Positions 53,602-60,975 of a DNA stretch of 64,000 nt are shown piece after piece. The stretch is from contig NZ_CP104011.1 of NCBI RefSeq assembly GCF_025133575.1, forward strand, positions 4,658,965-4,722,964, in the 5' to 3' direction. Position 1 is the first letter of the stretch. The number at the start of each line of letters is the position of its first letter. Source of the DNA: Pseudomonas sp. GCEP-101. GTDB lineage: Bacteria > Pseudomonadota > Gammaproteobacteria > Pseudomonadales > Pseudomonadaceae. Made by a program: the position numbers and the translations under genes. Under the pieces are notes generated by a model, which saw nothing but the letters and a program-made list of their open reading frames with translations, had not been told where the DNA came from and did not search any database.

Positions 53602-54462
53602 TCAGGCGCGCTGGACGGCCGGTGCGCGGACCTTCGCCAGCAGGATCAGCGCGATGCCGCCCAGCACCGCCAGTGACACCAGCGCCAGGCGAAGGCTGAT
53701 CGCCTCGCCCAGCAGGACGGCACCGGAGAGGGCGGCGAGGATCGGCACGCTCAGCTGTACCGAGGCACCCTGGATGGCCGACAGGCCTGGCAGCGCGCTG
53801 TACCAGATGGCATAGCCGATCCCCGAGGCCACCGCGCCGGAGAGCACGGCGTAGACGAGGCCGGGCATGTCCAGCCGCAGATCGGCGTGGAAGATCGCTG
53901 CCAGCAACGCGGCGAAGGCGATGGCGCGGACGAAGTTGCCGCTGCTGATGGCCAGCGGATCGCTGCCGGTGCGCCCCAGCAGCGAGTACAGCCCCCAGGC
54001 CACGCCCGAGAGCAGCATCAGCAGCGCGCCGGCCAGCGGCGGGGCGCTGGCGCTGGGCAGCAGCTGGACGAGCAGCCCGCCCAGGGCCAGCAGGAAGCCG
54101 AACAGCGCCTGGCCGCGCAGGCTTTCGCCGCGCAGCAGGCCGACGAGGATCATGGTCACCTGCACCGCGCCGAACAGCAGCAGCGCGCCGGTGCCGGCGT
54201 CCAGTTGCACGTAGGCGTAGGAGAAGGCGGCGGCGTAGACGAACAGGGCCGCCGCCGCGCGCCAGTTGCCGCCGTCGCTGGCGGCGCGATGACGCAGTTT
54301 CAGCAGCAGGGTGAGCATCAGGGCGCCTGAGAACAGGCGGATGCCGGTGAAGCTCACCGCGTCGATGCCGGTGGTCTTCAGGGCCAGGCGGCAGAGCAGG
54401 GAATTGCCGGCGAAGGCGATCATCGCCAGGCCGGTGAGGCTCAGGGTGCGGGTGGAAGGCAT
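53602..54462 (-). CDS. EamA/DMT-superfamily membrane transporter
   Basis: 286 residues with ten predicted transmembrane helices arranged as two EamA repeats (about 5-135 and 145-280). Family marks are AGNSLLCRLALKTTGIDAVSFTGIRLF at the start of repeat 1, cited as FAGNSLLCRLAL, and GYAIWYSALPGLSAIQGASVQLSVPI in repeat 2, cited as GYAIWYSALPGL. Members export amino acids, drugs or metabolites; the substrate here is unknown. It is the last gene on the minus strand before the nahK-side REPs and starts 40 bp after erbR, so co-transcription is possible. Confidence 0.87.
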   Translation of the reverse strand: MPSTRTLSLTGLAMIAFAGNSLLCRLALKTTGIDAVSFTGIRLFSGALMLTLLLKLRHRAASDGGNWRAAAALFVYAAAFSYAYVQLDAGTGALLLFGAVQVTMILVGLLRGESLRGQALFGFLLALGGLLVQLLPSASAPPLAGALLMLLSGVAWGLYSLLGRTGSDPLAISSGNFVRAIAFAALLAAIFHADLRLDMPGLVYAVLSGAVASGIGYAIWYSALPGLSAIQGASVQLSVPILAALSGAVLLGEAISLRLALVSLAVLGGIALILLAKVRAPAVQRA

Positions 54463-54502
54463 CGAGGGGTTCCCGGTAGCGATCGCGGCAGCACGAAGGG
54501 GC

Positions 54503-55168
54503 TCAGCGGCGCAGGTAGGCCGTGAAGTCGATGTCGCTGGCGCAGAGAATCGCCTGCACGCGGTTGTGCACCTTGAGCTTGCGCAGGATCGCGGAGACGT
54601 GGGCCTTCACCGTGGTCTCGGCGATCTCCAGGTTGTAGGCGATCTGCTTGTTGGATTCGCCCTTGGTCATGCGCTCCAGCACCAGCAGCTGCTTGCGGGT
54701 CAGCGCCTGCAGCAGTTCCGGGGGGATGCTGTGATCTTCCTGGCCGCTGCGGCGCGGCGAGGTCTTCTGCGTGCGGATGATGTCCGACGGCAGGTAGACG
54801 TTGCCGTTGAGGATCTGCTCGATGGCCTCGGTCATCTGCACGCGCGGCGAGGACTTGGTGATGAAGCCCACCGCGCCGTAGGTGATGGCCTGCAGCACGA
54901 CCTGCTTGTCCTGCTCGGCGGAGACGATCACCACCGGGATGGTCGGCGCTTCGTTGCGCAGGCTCATGAGGCCGTTGAGGCCGTGCATGCCGGGCATGTT
55001 CAGGTCGAGCAGGATGAGGTCGAGGTCGTCGTGTTCCTGGGTCAGGCCCAGGGCGCTGTCGAGGTCGGCGGTCTCCATCACTTCGCTGCCGGGGAAGCCG
55101 TCGGCGATGACGTTGTGGATGGCCTCGCGGAACAGCGGGTGATCGTCGGCAATCAGAATCTTGTACAT
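54503..55168 (-). CDS. erbR: NarL/FixJ-type response regulator, ErbR/AgmR-like
   Basis: 221 residues. Receiver domain with acidic pocket Asp8-Asp9, phosphorylation site Asp55 in ILLDLNMPG, Thr/Ser switch in VVIVSAEQD and Lys in FITKSS. The C-terminal LuxR helix-turn-helix (about 155-215) has LTRKQLLVLERMTKGESNKQIAYNL (core GESNKQIAYNLEIAETTVKAH). AgmR/ErbR regulators activate PQQ-dependent alcohol oxidation genes in P. aeruginosa and P. putida. Here it follows the PQQ-associated ABC module and lies near nahK, another member of that regulatory network. No cognate kinase gene is adjacent. Confidence 0.8.
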   Translation of the reverse strand: MYKILIADDHPLFREAIHNVIADGFPGSEVMETADLDSALGLTQEHDDLDLILLDLNMPGMHGLNGLMSLRNEAPTIPVVIVSAEQDKQVVLQAITYGAVGFITKSSPRVQMTEAIEQILNGNVYLPSDIIRTQKTSPRRSGQEDHSIPPELLQALTRKQLLVLERMTKGESNKQIAYNLEIAETTVKAHVSAILRKLKVHNRVQAILCASDIDFTAYLRR

Positions 55169-55233
55169 GGCCTACACCTCGTTGTTGTCGTTATGGGTGG
55201 CGAGCGGCTTGCGGTCGCAGGCTACTTCAGGAG

Positions 55234-55554
55234 TCACGAAAGAGGGTGCGGTCGGGCGCCTGGCAGGGGCAGCCCGGCCCGTTCCCGGGCATGGATACCG
55301 TCACGGTACCAGTAGAGGCGGGTGGCGCCCAGTGCGCGGGCGCGGCGGTTGGCGTTTCCGCGCGCCCGGCAATCGGAGCGGCAGTCGAACCGCCGCGGGC
55401 GCCTGGCAGCGCCGGCGGTGCGGCGGGGGTGAGCCTGTGCCGGGCAGGCCCGCCACAGCGGCGTGCCATGGGCCGGGGCGGTCGGCGGTATCCGGGGCGG
55501 GCCGGGCAGGCAGGCGGCCAGGCAGCCGGGCACAACATAAGCAAGGCGAGGCAT
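55234..55554 (-). pseudogene. degenerate or shortened PQQ-associated rhodanese-like CXXXC protein
   Basis: 106 codons. The C-terminal half resembles the end of the PQQ-dependent catabolism-associated CXXCW (rhodanese-like) family: FDCRSDCR keeps two cysteines three residues apart, but Arg replaces the following Trp; then RRARALGATRLYWYRDGI and RERAGLPLP match the family's terminal strand-helix. The N-terminal half is short, Pro/Ala-rich and unlike the ~190-residue family. It sits exactly where this gene is expected, between the ABC permease and the response regulator. Loss of the Trp and of ~80 residues points to decay, although the frame is open. A 12-residue longer start exists at 55590. 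Confidence 0.5.
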
Positions 55555-55641
55555 GGCGAAATCTCTTGTCGTTCTTCTTGTAATGGCCATTAGATGCTGC
55601 TGTTGCGGCTTTGGAAATTCGACGTCAGGAGGGGCGAACCC

Positions 55642-55658
55642 GTACCAAAGTAGTAGGT
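55642..55658 (-). promoter_or_regulatory. PQQ-module box 1 (ACCTACTACTTTGGTAC)
   Basis: Read on the minus strand, this 17-mer lies 88 bp upstream of the CXXXC gene. The same sequence with one change is found 95 bp upstream of the substrate-binding-protein gene at 59495. The equal spacing to two genes of the same module suggests a promoter element or activator box, perhaps for ErbR. Confidence 0.55.
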
Positions 55659-55659
55659 T

Positions 55660-56478
55660 TCACCCCTTGCGCAGGGCCGCGTGCTGCGGGTTGAAGGTGA
55701 GCACGGCGAGGCCGGCGAACAACACGGTCAGCCCCAGGCAGACGGCCGTCGCCAGGGGGTTGAAGCGCTCGTAGAGGGCGAAGCGCACCAGTTCCACCGC
55801 GTGACTGAACGGGTTCAACGCGCAGAGCCAGTAGAGCCACTGGCTGGCTTCGCGCATCTTCCACAGCGGGTAGAGCGCCGAGGAAAGGAAGAACAGCGGG
55901 AAGATGACGAAATTCATCACCCCGGCGAAGTTCTCCAGTTGGCGGATGCCGTTGGACAGCAGCAGCCCCAGCGCCCCCAGCAGCAGGGCGGCCAGCAGCA
56001 GCGCCGGCAAGGCGGCGAGCAGGCCCACGGCCGGTGGTTGCACGCCATACAGCCAGGCGATCAGCAGGAAGGCATAGACCTGCAGCAGCGACACCAGCGC
56101 CGTGGCCAGCAGCTTGCTGGCCAGCAGGAAGGCGCGCGGCAGCGGGCTGGTGAGCAGCACGCGCATGCTGCCCATCTCGCGGTCGTAGACCATCGACAGC
56201 GAGCCCTGCATGCCATTGAACAGCAGGATCATGCAGCACAGCCCGGGCACGATGTAGGTCTCGTAGGTGACGTAGGTGTCGTACGGCTCGATGATCGAGA
56301 TGCCCAGCGCGGCGCGGAAACCGGCGGCGAACACCAGCAGCCAGAGGAGCGGGCGCACCAGCGCGCTGAGAAAGCGCGAGCGCTGCAGGACGAAGCGCAG
56401 CCACTCGCGCACGACGATGCCGCGCAGGCACTGCCAGTAGGCGGCGGGGCCGAAGCGTGGTTGCTCCAGGGCACTCAT
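55660..56478 (-). CDS. ABC-2 type permease of the PQQ-alcohol-associated transporter
   Basis: 272 residues, six transmembrane segments of the ABC-2 membrane family. REWLRFVLQRSRFLSALVRPLLWLLVFAAGFR is the amphipathic start and first helix (core SALVRPLLWLLVF); YDREMGSMRVLLTSPLPRAFLLASKLL is the conserved cytoplasmic motif (core GSMRVLLTSPLPR). It corresponds to the permease family named for P. putida PedC in alcohol catabolism. ATG 56478 overlaps the ATPase stop by four bases. Direction of transport is not known; ABC-2 permeases usually export. Confidence 0.87.
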   Translation of the reverse strand: MSALEQPRFGPAAYWQCLRGIVVREWLRFVLQRSRFLSALVRPLLWLLVFAAGFRAALGISIIEPYDTYVTYETYIVPGLCCMILLFNGMQGSLSMVYDREMGSMRVLLTSPLPRAFLLASKLLATALVSLLQVYAFLLIAWLYGVQPPAVGLLAALPALLLAALLLGALGLLLSNGIRQLENFAGVMNFVIFPLFFLSSALYPLWKMREASQWLYWLCALNPFSHAVELVRFALYERFNPLATAVCLGLTVLFAGLAVLTFNPQHAALRKG

Positions 56479-57206
56479 GCGCAGGCCTCCAGGCGGGTCA
56501 GGCGGTCGAACGTGCGCGCCAGGTTGCCGGCGTCCGGCGCGCAGATGTCGCGCGCCTCGCCACGGGCGACCAGGCGACCGCGATCGAGCACCAGCAGCGC
56601 ATCGTCGTCGCGCACTTCGTCCAGCAGGTGGGTGGTCCAGAGCACTGCCAGGCCATCCTCGCGGCACAGCCGGCGCACGTGCTCGTTGAGCGCCTGGCGC
56701 GCCGCCGGGTCGAGGCCGACGCTGGCCTCGTCGAGCAGCAGCAGGCGCGGGCGATGCAGCAGGGCGCGGGCGATCTCCACGCGGCGACGGTGGCCGCCAT
56801 TGAGCGCGCGGACCTTGTCGCGGCGGCGCTCCTGCAATTGCTGGCGGGCCAGTTCGGCATCGATCCGCTCGTTTGCCACGCTGCGCGGCAGGCCGTGCAG
56901 GGCGGCGTGGTAGCGCAGGTTCTGCTCCACGCTCAGGTCCAGGTCCAGGGTGCTCTGCTGGAACACCACGCCCAGCGCGCGCAGGGCCAGGCGCGGCTGG
57001 CGGCGCAGGCTGCAGCCGAGCACGTCGATCTCGCCCTGCTGCAGGTCGTAGAGGCGCGTGAGCAGGGCCACCAGGGTGGACTTGCCGGCGCCGTTGGGGC
57101 CCAGCAGGGCGGTGAAGCGCCCGGCCGGCAGCTCGAAGGCCAGGTTGTCCAGCGCGCGCCGTGGGCCGTAGGCAAAGCTCAGGTCGCGGACGGTGAGCGC
57201 GTTCAT
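56475..57206 (-). CDS. ABC transporter ATPase of the PQQ-alcohol-associated system
   Basis: 243 residues. Walker A LGPNGAGKST, Q-loop VVFQQSTLD, Walker B LLLLDEASVGLD and H-loop TTHLLDE are intact. The signature is LNGGHRRRVEIARAL, that is LNGGH instead of the common LSGGQ, a variation also known in ABC-2 exporters. It powers the permease encoded four bases into its end and itself begins inside the beta-propeller gene's stop (ATGA). Family assignment matches the PQQ-dependent alcohol dehydrogenase-associated ATPase. Confidence 0.9.
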   Translation of the reverse strand: MNALTVRDLSFAYGPRRALDNLAFELPAGRFTALLGPNGAGKSTLVALLTRLYDLQQGEIDVLGCSLRRQPRLALRALGVVFQQSTLDLDLSVEQNLRYHAALHGLPRSVANERIDAELARQQLQERRRDKVRALNGGHRRRVEIARALLHRPRLLLLDEASVGLDPAARQALNEHVRRLCREDGLAVLWTTHLLDEVRDDDALLVLDRGRLVARGEARDICAPDAGNLARTFDRLTRLEACA

Positions 57207-58171
57207 GGCGTCACCACCACGCCCCAGGGATAGCGGCCGACCTTGATCGACTTGGTGACCTTGCGCGAAGCCACGTCGATGACCGACACGTCGCCGCTGA
57301 CGCCATTGGTGGCCAGCAGGGTCTTCTCGTCGGGGGTGAACGCCAGGTGCCAGACGCGGCGGCCCACCAGCAGGTAGTCGAGGACTTCGAAGGTCCTGGC
57401 GTCCACCACCGCCACGTGGTTGGCCGGGCCGAGGGCGACGAAGGCCAGCGTGCCGTCGCTGGTCAGTTGCACGCCGACCGGCTGCACCTTGTCCGGGTGC
57501 ACCCCCTGGATGGCGAAGCGCAGGGTCTTGAGGATCTTGCGGCTGGCGGTGTCGACCACGCTGACCGTGCCGCCGATCTCCGCCGAGACCCACACCTGCG
57601 AGCCATCGCGCGTGAACTCGGCGTGGCGCGGGCGCTGGTCCACCAGGGTGCTGTCCACCAGCGTCTGCGTCGCGGTGTCGATCCAGTGCAGCATGTTGGT
57701 GGTTTCGCTGGTGTTCACCGCCCACTTGCCGTCCGGGCTCACCGCCATGCCTTCGGGTTCGACGCCGACGTCGATCTGCCCGAGCACCTGGGCAGTCTGG
57801 GTGTCCACGACGGTCACCAGCGCATCGTCCTCGTTGGAGATGTACAGCCAGCGATCGTTGGGGTGCAGGGCGAACTGCTCGGGGTCGGCCCCCGAAGGCA
57901 GCTGCCTGATGATCTTGCGGGTGGCGAGGTCGAGCACCTGTACGGTGTCCGAATCGCTGGCGCAGATGTACAGCAGCGTGTTGTCGTGGGACAGCGCCAG
58001 CCCGCGGGGGCGTTTGCCGGTGTCGATGGTGCCGGTGACGGTCAGGCTGTCCAGGTCGATGACGCTGAGGTTGTTGTCCTTCTCGTTGGATACGTAGGCG
58101 GTGGCGGCGAAGGCCGCGGGCGCAAGGCCGAGGGCGAGGCCCAGGCAGGAGAGGGCAAAGAGGCGGGGCAT
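57203..58171 (-). CDS. periplasmic YVTN beta-propeller protein of the PQQ-alcohol system
   Basis: 322 residues. Signal peptide of ~22 residues (LFALSCLGLALGLAPAAFA). The rest is seven ~40-residue blades with the YVTN pattern (TAYVSNEKDNNLSVIDLDS, LYICASDSDTVQVLDLATR, LYISNEDDALVTVVDTQT, ATNGVSGDVSVIDVASRK). The protein belongs to the PQQ-dependent catabolism-associated beta-propeller group; its ligand is unknown. ATG 58171 has a GAGG ribosome site; ATG 58192 would overlap the upstream stop by four bases and add seven residues. Confidence 0.87.
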   Translation of the reverse strand: MPRLFALSCLGLALGLAPAAFAATAYVSNEKDNNLSVIDLDSLTVTGTIDTGKRPRGLALSHDNTLLYICASDSDTVQVLDLATRKIIRQLPSGADPEQFALHPNDRWLYISNEDDALVTVVDTQTAQVLGQIDVGVEPEGMAVSPDGKWAVNTSETTNMLHWIDTATQTLVDSTLVDQRPRHAEFTRDGSQVWVSAEIGGTVSVVDTASRKILKTLRFAIQGVHPDKVQPVGVQLTSDGTLAFVALGPANHVAVVDARTFEVLDYLLVGRRVWHLAFTPDEKTLLATNGVSGDVSVIDVASRKVTKSIKVGRYPWGVVVTP

Positions 58172-58188
58172 GGGCAGGTTCCTCAGGG

Positions 58189-59400
58189 TCATTCCGGTTG
58201 TGGCGGGGCGTCGGCGAGGCGGCATTGGCTTTCCGGCGCATCGAGGCCGAGGCTGTCGAGTTCGCTGGCGGGATGCAGGAAGCCTTCCTGCGGCGAAGTG
58301 CTGACCAGCGCGCGCGGCTGCACCAGGGGGATCGGCTGGCGCAGCTGGCCGTCCCAGGGGCGGAAGCCGAGCTTGTAGCCCTTGAAGCCGTCCAGCGGCA
58401 GGTCGGGGGACAGCGACAGCCTGCGGATCGCCAGCGGGTCGGCGTCGCCCAGGCGGGTGACGGCGCTGGCGATGCTGCGCACGGCGATCCAGGCGGCGAA
58501 GTCGCGGTCGTTCATCCAGCGCCCGGCGTGCGCCTCGAAGCGCTTCTGCAACTGCGCGGCGCCATAGGTTTCGACGGTCTTGTGCCAGCCGGTGGCGACC
58601 AGCCCCTGGGTGCCGGCGACCGGGCGCGGCAGCCAGGTGTTGTAGGGCACGTATTCGCCGAAGTCGCCATGCTCGTCGGCCACCAGCACGGCGTCGTAGT
58701 CCTGGCTGGACTGGGTGAACAGCGCCATGTCGGCCTGGGCGCTGCGGCGCTGGTCGTTGGCGAAGGTGAAGGGTTTTTCTTCGACGATCTTCGCGCCGAA
58801 GCGCTTGGCCGAGCGACGCAGGGCGGTGGCGTACTGCGCGTCCTCCGGGCGCTGGCCGACGATCAGCAGCCAGCGCGTCCATTTGCGCAGCACCAGGAAC
58901 TGGGTGAGGGCGTCGGTCAGCATCAGCCGGCTGGGCAGCGTGTGCAGCACGTTCGGCGCGCACTGGCTGGCGCGCAGCTCGTCGTCGGCGGCGCCGGCGT
59001 TGAACAGCAGGCTGTCCGGCAGCGCGGCGGCCAGTTGGCGCAGGGTGTCGGCCGGGGCGTTGACCACGAACAGGCGCAGGCCGGCGTCGTGCAGTCGCCT
59101 GGCTTGGCTGAGCAGCTTTTCCGGGGTGTCGGTGCTGGCGGCTTCCAGGCGGTAGCGGTGCTTGAGGAAGCGTCCGGTGCTGTTGCTGTCGGTGATCGCC
59201 AGTTCCGCGCCGCGCAGCCCCGCATCGGTGGGCTCGGGAATGACGTTGGACAGCAGCGGGCCGGGATCGGGGGTGTAGCCCAGGTAGCCGATGCGGATGT
59301 CCAGCGCGGGGGCATCCGCCGCACGCACGTCCAGGCTGAACGCCGCGGCGCAGGCAACCGCGAGCAGGTAGGCCATGCCGTGCAGGACGAACTGGCGCAT
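58189..59400 (-). CDS. periplasmic substrate-binding-like protein of the PQQ-alcohol ABC system
   Basis: 403 residues. Signal peptide ends near residue 28 (VRAADA). Type I periplasmic binding fold: IRIGYLGYTPDPGPLLSN, GAELAITDSNSTGRFLKHRY, FVVNAPADTLRQLAAAL, KWTRWLLIVGQ. The family accompanies PQQ-dependent alcohol dehydrogenases and has the ABC module as neighbour, although ABC-2 permeases do not usually use such proteins, so a sensing role is possible. AAGGAG ribosome site before ATG 59400. It leads the minus-strand module of five genes. Confidence 0.87.
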   Translation of the reverse strand: MRQFVLHGMAYLLAVACAAAFSLDVRAADAPALDIRIGYLGYTPDPGPLLSNVIPEPTDAGLRGAELAITDSNSTGRFLKHRYRLEAASTDTPEKLLSQARRLHDAGLRLFVVNAPADTLRQLAAALPDSLLFNAGAADDELRASQCAPNVLHTLPSRLMLTDALTQFLVLRKWTRWLLIVGQRPEDAQYATALRRSAKRFGAKIVEEKPFTFANDQRRSAQADMALFTQSSQDYDAVLVADEHGDFGEYVPYNTWLPRPVAGTQGLVATGWHKTVETYGAAQLQKRFEAHAGRWMNDRDFAAWIAVRSIASAVTRLGDADPLAIRRLSLSPDLPLDGFKGYKLGFRPWDGQLRQPIPLVQPRALVSTSPQEGFLHPASELDSLGLDAPESQCRLADAPPQPE

Positions 59401-59494
59401 GGGGCGACTCCTTTGTGGGTCGGCACGTTCTTGTGCGGCCAGCATAGGAAGCGCCCGCGGCGCGGCAAATATGCAGAAAGTAGCGGTTGGGGCA

Positions 59495-59511
59495 GTACCA
59501 AGGTAGTAGGT
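59495..59511 (-). promoter_or_regulatory. PQQ-module box 2 (ACCTACTACCTTGGTAC)
   Basis: One mismatch from box 1 at 55642, same orientation relative to the gene (minus strand), 95 bp before the substrate-binding-protein start. It is also 59 bp upstream of the divergent small gene at 59570. Confidence 0.55.
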
Positions 59512-59569
59512 GGCGCGGCGCGCCCGCGCCCTAGGATGGCGCTACAAGAACCAGAAGAGGAGCGTCGCC

Positions 59570-59728
59570 ATGCGTATCGCCGTCACCCTCGTCCTGCCGA
59601 TCCTGCTGATGCTCAGCCTGTTCGGCTTCGACTTCCTCTACACCCGCAATGGCTACCTGCCGGCGGCGGAGTTGCGCGCGCCGCTGGCGCCAGTGAGCTG
59701 CTTCACCCCGTGCCGCAGCGCGCCGTAG
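59570..59728 (+). CDS. small membrane-anchored or secreted protein (52 residues)
   Basis: Starts MRIAVTLVLPILLMLSLFGF, one hydrophobic segment (residues 4-24) that could be a signal anchor or cleavable signal, followed by DFLYTRNGYLPAAELRAP and a Cys-Phe-Thr-Pro-Cys pair before the end. A strong GAGGAG ribosome site lies 8 bases upstream of the ATG. It is divergent from the PQQ substrate-binding gene and shares the box-containing intergenic region. No family recognised; the C-x3-C could be a redox or metal pair. Confidence 0.6.
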   Translation: MRIAVTLVLPILLMLSLFGFDFLYTRNGYLPAAELRAPLAPVSCFTPCRSAP

Positions 59729-59734
59729 CGGCCC

Positions 59735-60829
59735 TCAGCGCGTGTAGAGGATCACCGCGGCGCGCAGCTTGCTGCGGCCGAAGCGGCTCATCTGCTCGAA
59801 CTCGGCGTGGCTCACCGGGATGTGCTGGCAGTCCAGCGGCTCGCGGTGCTGGCTGTGGTCGACATCCGGGTCGTGCAGGTAGACGAAGTCCTCGTCGCTG
59901 TCGGTGACCACCACCCAGTGCGGCGCCTTGGAGCGGGTCAGGCGGTAGCTGCTGATCAGCACCAGCGGCTGGCCGCCGGCTTCCAGCGCGCCCTGGATGT
60001 CCAGCTGGCTGACCAGCAGTTGCTCGACGTCGCTTTGCGCCAGCTCGGCGCTGAAATCCTCGTGGACCAGGCGCATCACCTCGCGCTTCTCTTCGCTGCG
60101 CACCCCCTCGAGAAACAGCGGGCCATCCTCCGAGAGCAGCAGGCGCACGCGAAAGCCCCGGCGCAGCGCCGCCAGCGCCAGGCCCTGGGGGCTGCAGCCG
60201 CCATGGCCGGCAGTCATATAGATAGTGGTCGCCTCGCGCCACAGGCGCAGCTCCTCGCGGCGCTCGAGGCGGCGCTGGGGCTGCAGCGCACCCATGGCCA
60301 TCAGCAGGGCCGAGGGGCCGCAGGTGAATTCGGTGGTTTGCCGGTAGTAAGGCACGTGCCGGTGGTTGCGCTCGTTGAGGTGGCGGATGCGCTTTTCGAA
60401 GCGCAGGGCTTCGCTATGGTCTTCGTAGTAGTCGCGTACCGTGGCGAACGGGCGATAGCCGTTGCGCTCGTAGAGGGCGATGGCGCCGCGGTTGTCCGGG
60501 CGCACCTCCAGGCGCAGGTAGGCGCAGTCGTTTTCCCGCGCTTCGGCTTCGGCGCGGTCCAGCAGTTTCTGGCCCAGGCCGATGCCGCGGGCGCGCTCGT
60601 CCACGGCAATGGAATACAGGCGCGCCAGCGACGTGCCCTGGTGGAACAGCACCAGCGCGTAGCCCAGCAACTGGCCATCGGATTCGGCCACGGTGAGGCT
60701 GGCGTGGGCGCGGGTGATCATCCACTGGAAGTTGCGGCGGGACAGGCGATCATGCTCGAAACAGCGGTTTTCCATCTCGACCAGGGCGTTCAGGTCGTCG
60801 GCGGTGGCGGCGCGGAACTGGAGTTTCAT
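59735..60829 (-). CDS. GNAT acetyltransferase fused to a C39/papain-like peptidase domain
   Basis: 364 residues. The N-terminal GNAT domain (1-~145) has the acetyl-CoA loop DERARGIGLGQKLLD and NRGAIALYERNGYRP. The C-terminal domain (~155-364) is a papain-like C39 fold with Cys170 in TTEFTCGPSALLMA, His304 in APHWVVVTD and Asp320 in YLHDPD, so the catalytic triad is intact. Divergent from an RLAN-ATP-grasp ligase, a pairing I recall from surveys of peptide-amide ligase systems. A role in making, acylating and cutting a peptide is inference. ATG 60829 fits the GNAT start; a weak ribosome site precedes it. Confidence 0.83.
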   Translation of the reverse strand: MKLQFRAATADDLNALVEMENRCFEHDRLSRRNFQWMITRAHASLTVAESDGQLLGYALVLFHQGTSLARLYSIAVDERARGIGLGQKLLDRAEAEARENDCAYLRLEVRPDNRGAIALYERNGYRPFATVRDYYEDHSEALRFEKRIRHLNERNHRHVPYYRQTTEFTCGPSALLMAMGALQPQRRLERREELRLWREATTIYMTAGHGGCSPQGLALAALRRGFRVRLLLSEDGPLFLEGVRSEEKREVMRLVHEDFSAELAQSDVEQLLVSQLDIQGALEAGGQPLVLISSYRLTRSKAPHWVVVTDSDEDFVYLHDPDVDHSQHREPLDCQHIPVSHAEFEQMSRFGRSKLRAAVILYTR

Positions 60830-60963
60830 AGGGTAAGCATTCGTTAATCGGTGAGGGCGCACCGTGTGCGCTGCTGGCGGCGAACGGGCGCTGTGAGGCG
60901 TGGTCGAAGCTGCAACCAGTATTGTCCCAGGGGCAGGGCGCGGCAAGCGCGCCAGCCAGGTTC

Positions 60964-60975
60964 GGAGGTCTCGTG
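60964..60975 (+). promoter_or_regulatory. ribosome-binding site deciding a GTG start
   Basis: GGAGG at 60964-60968 lies four bases before GTG 60973. An upstream in-frame TTG at 60922 has no such site. This fixes the ATP-grasp gene start. Confidence 0.75.

Noticed and set aside
55161..55593. Plus-strand frames over the 55.2-55.6 kb gap
   Set aside because: Arg/Gly/Ala-rich shadows; the minus-strand frame has recognisable rhodanese-like C-terminal sequence.
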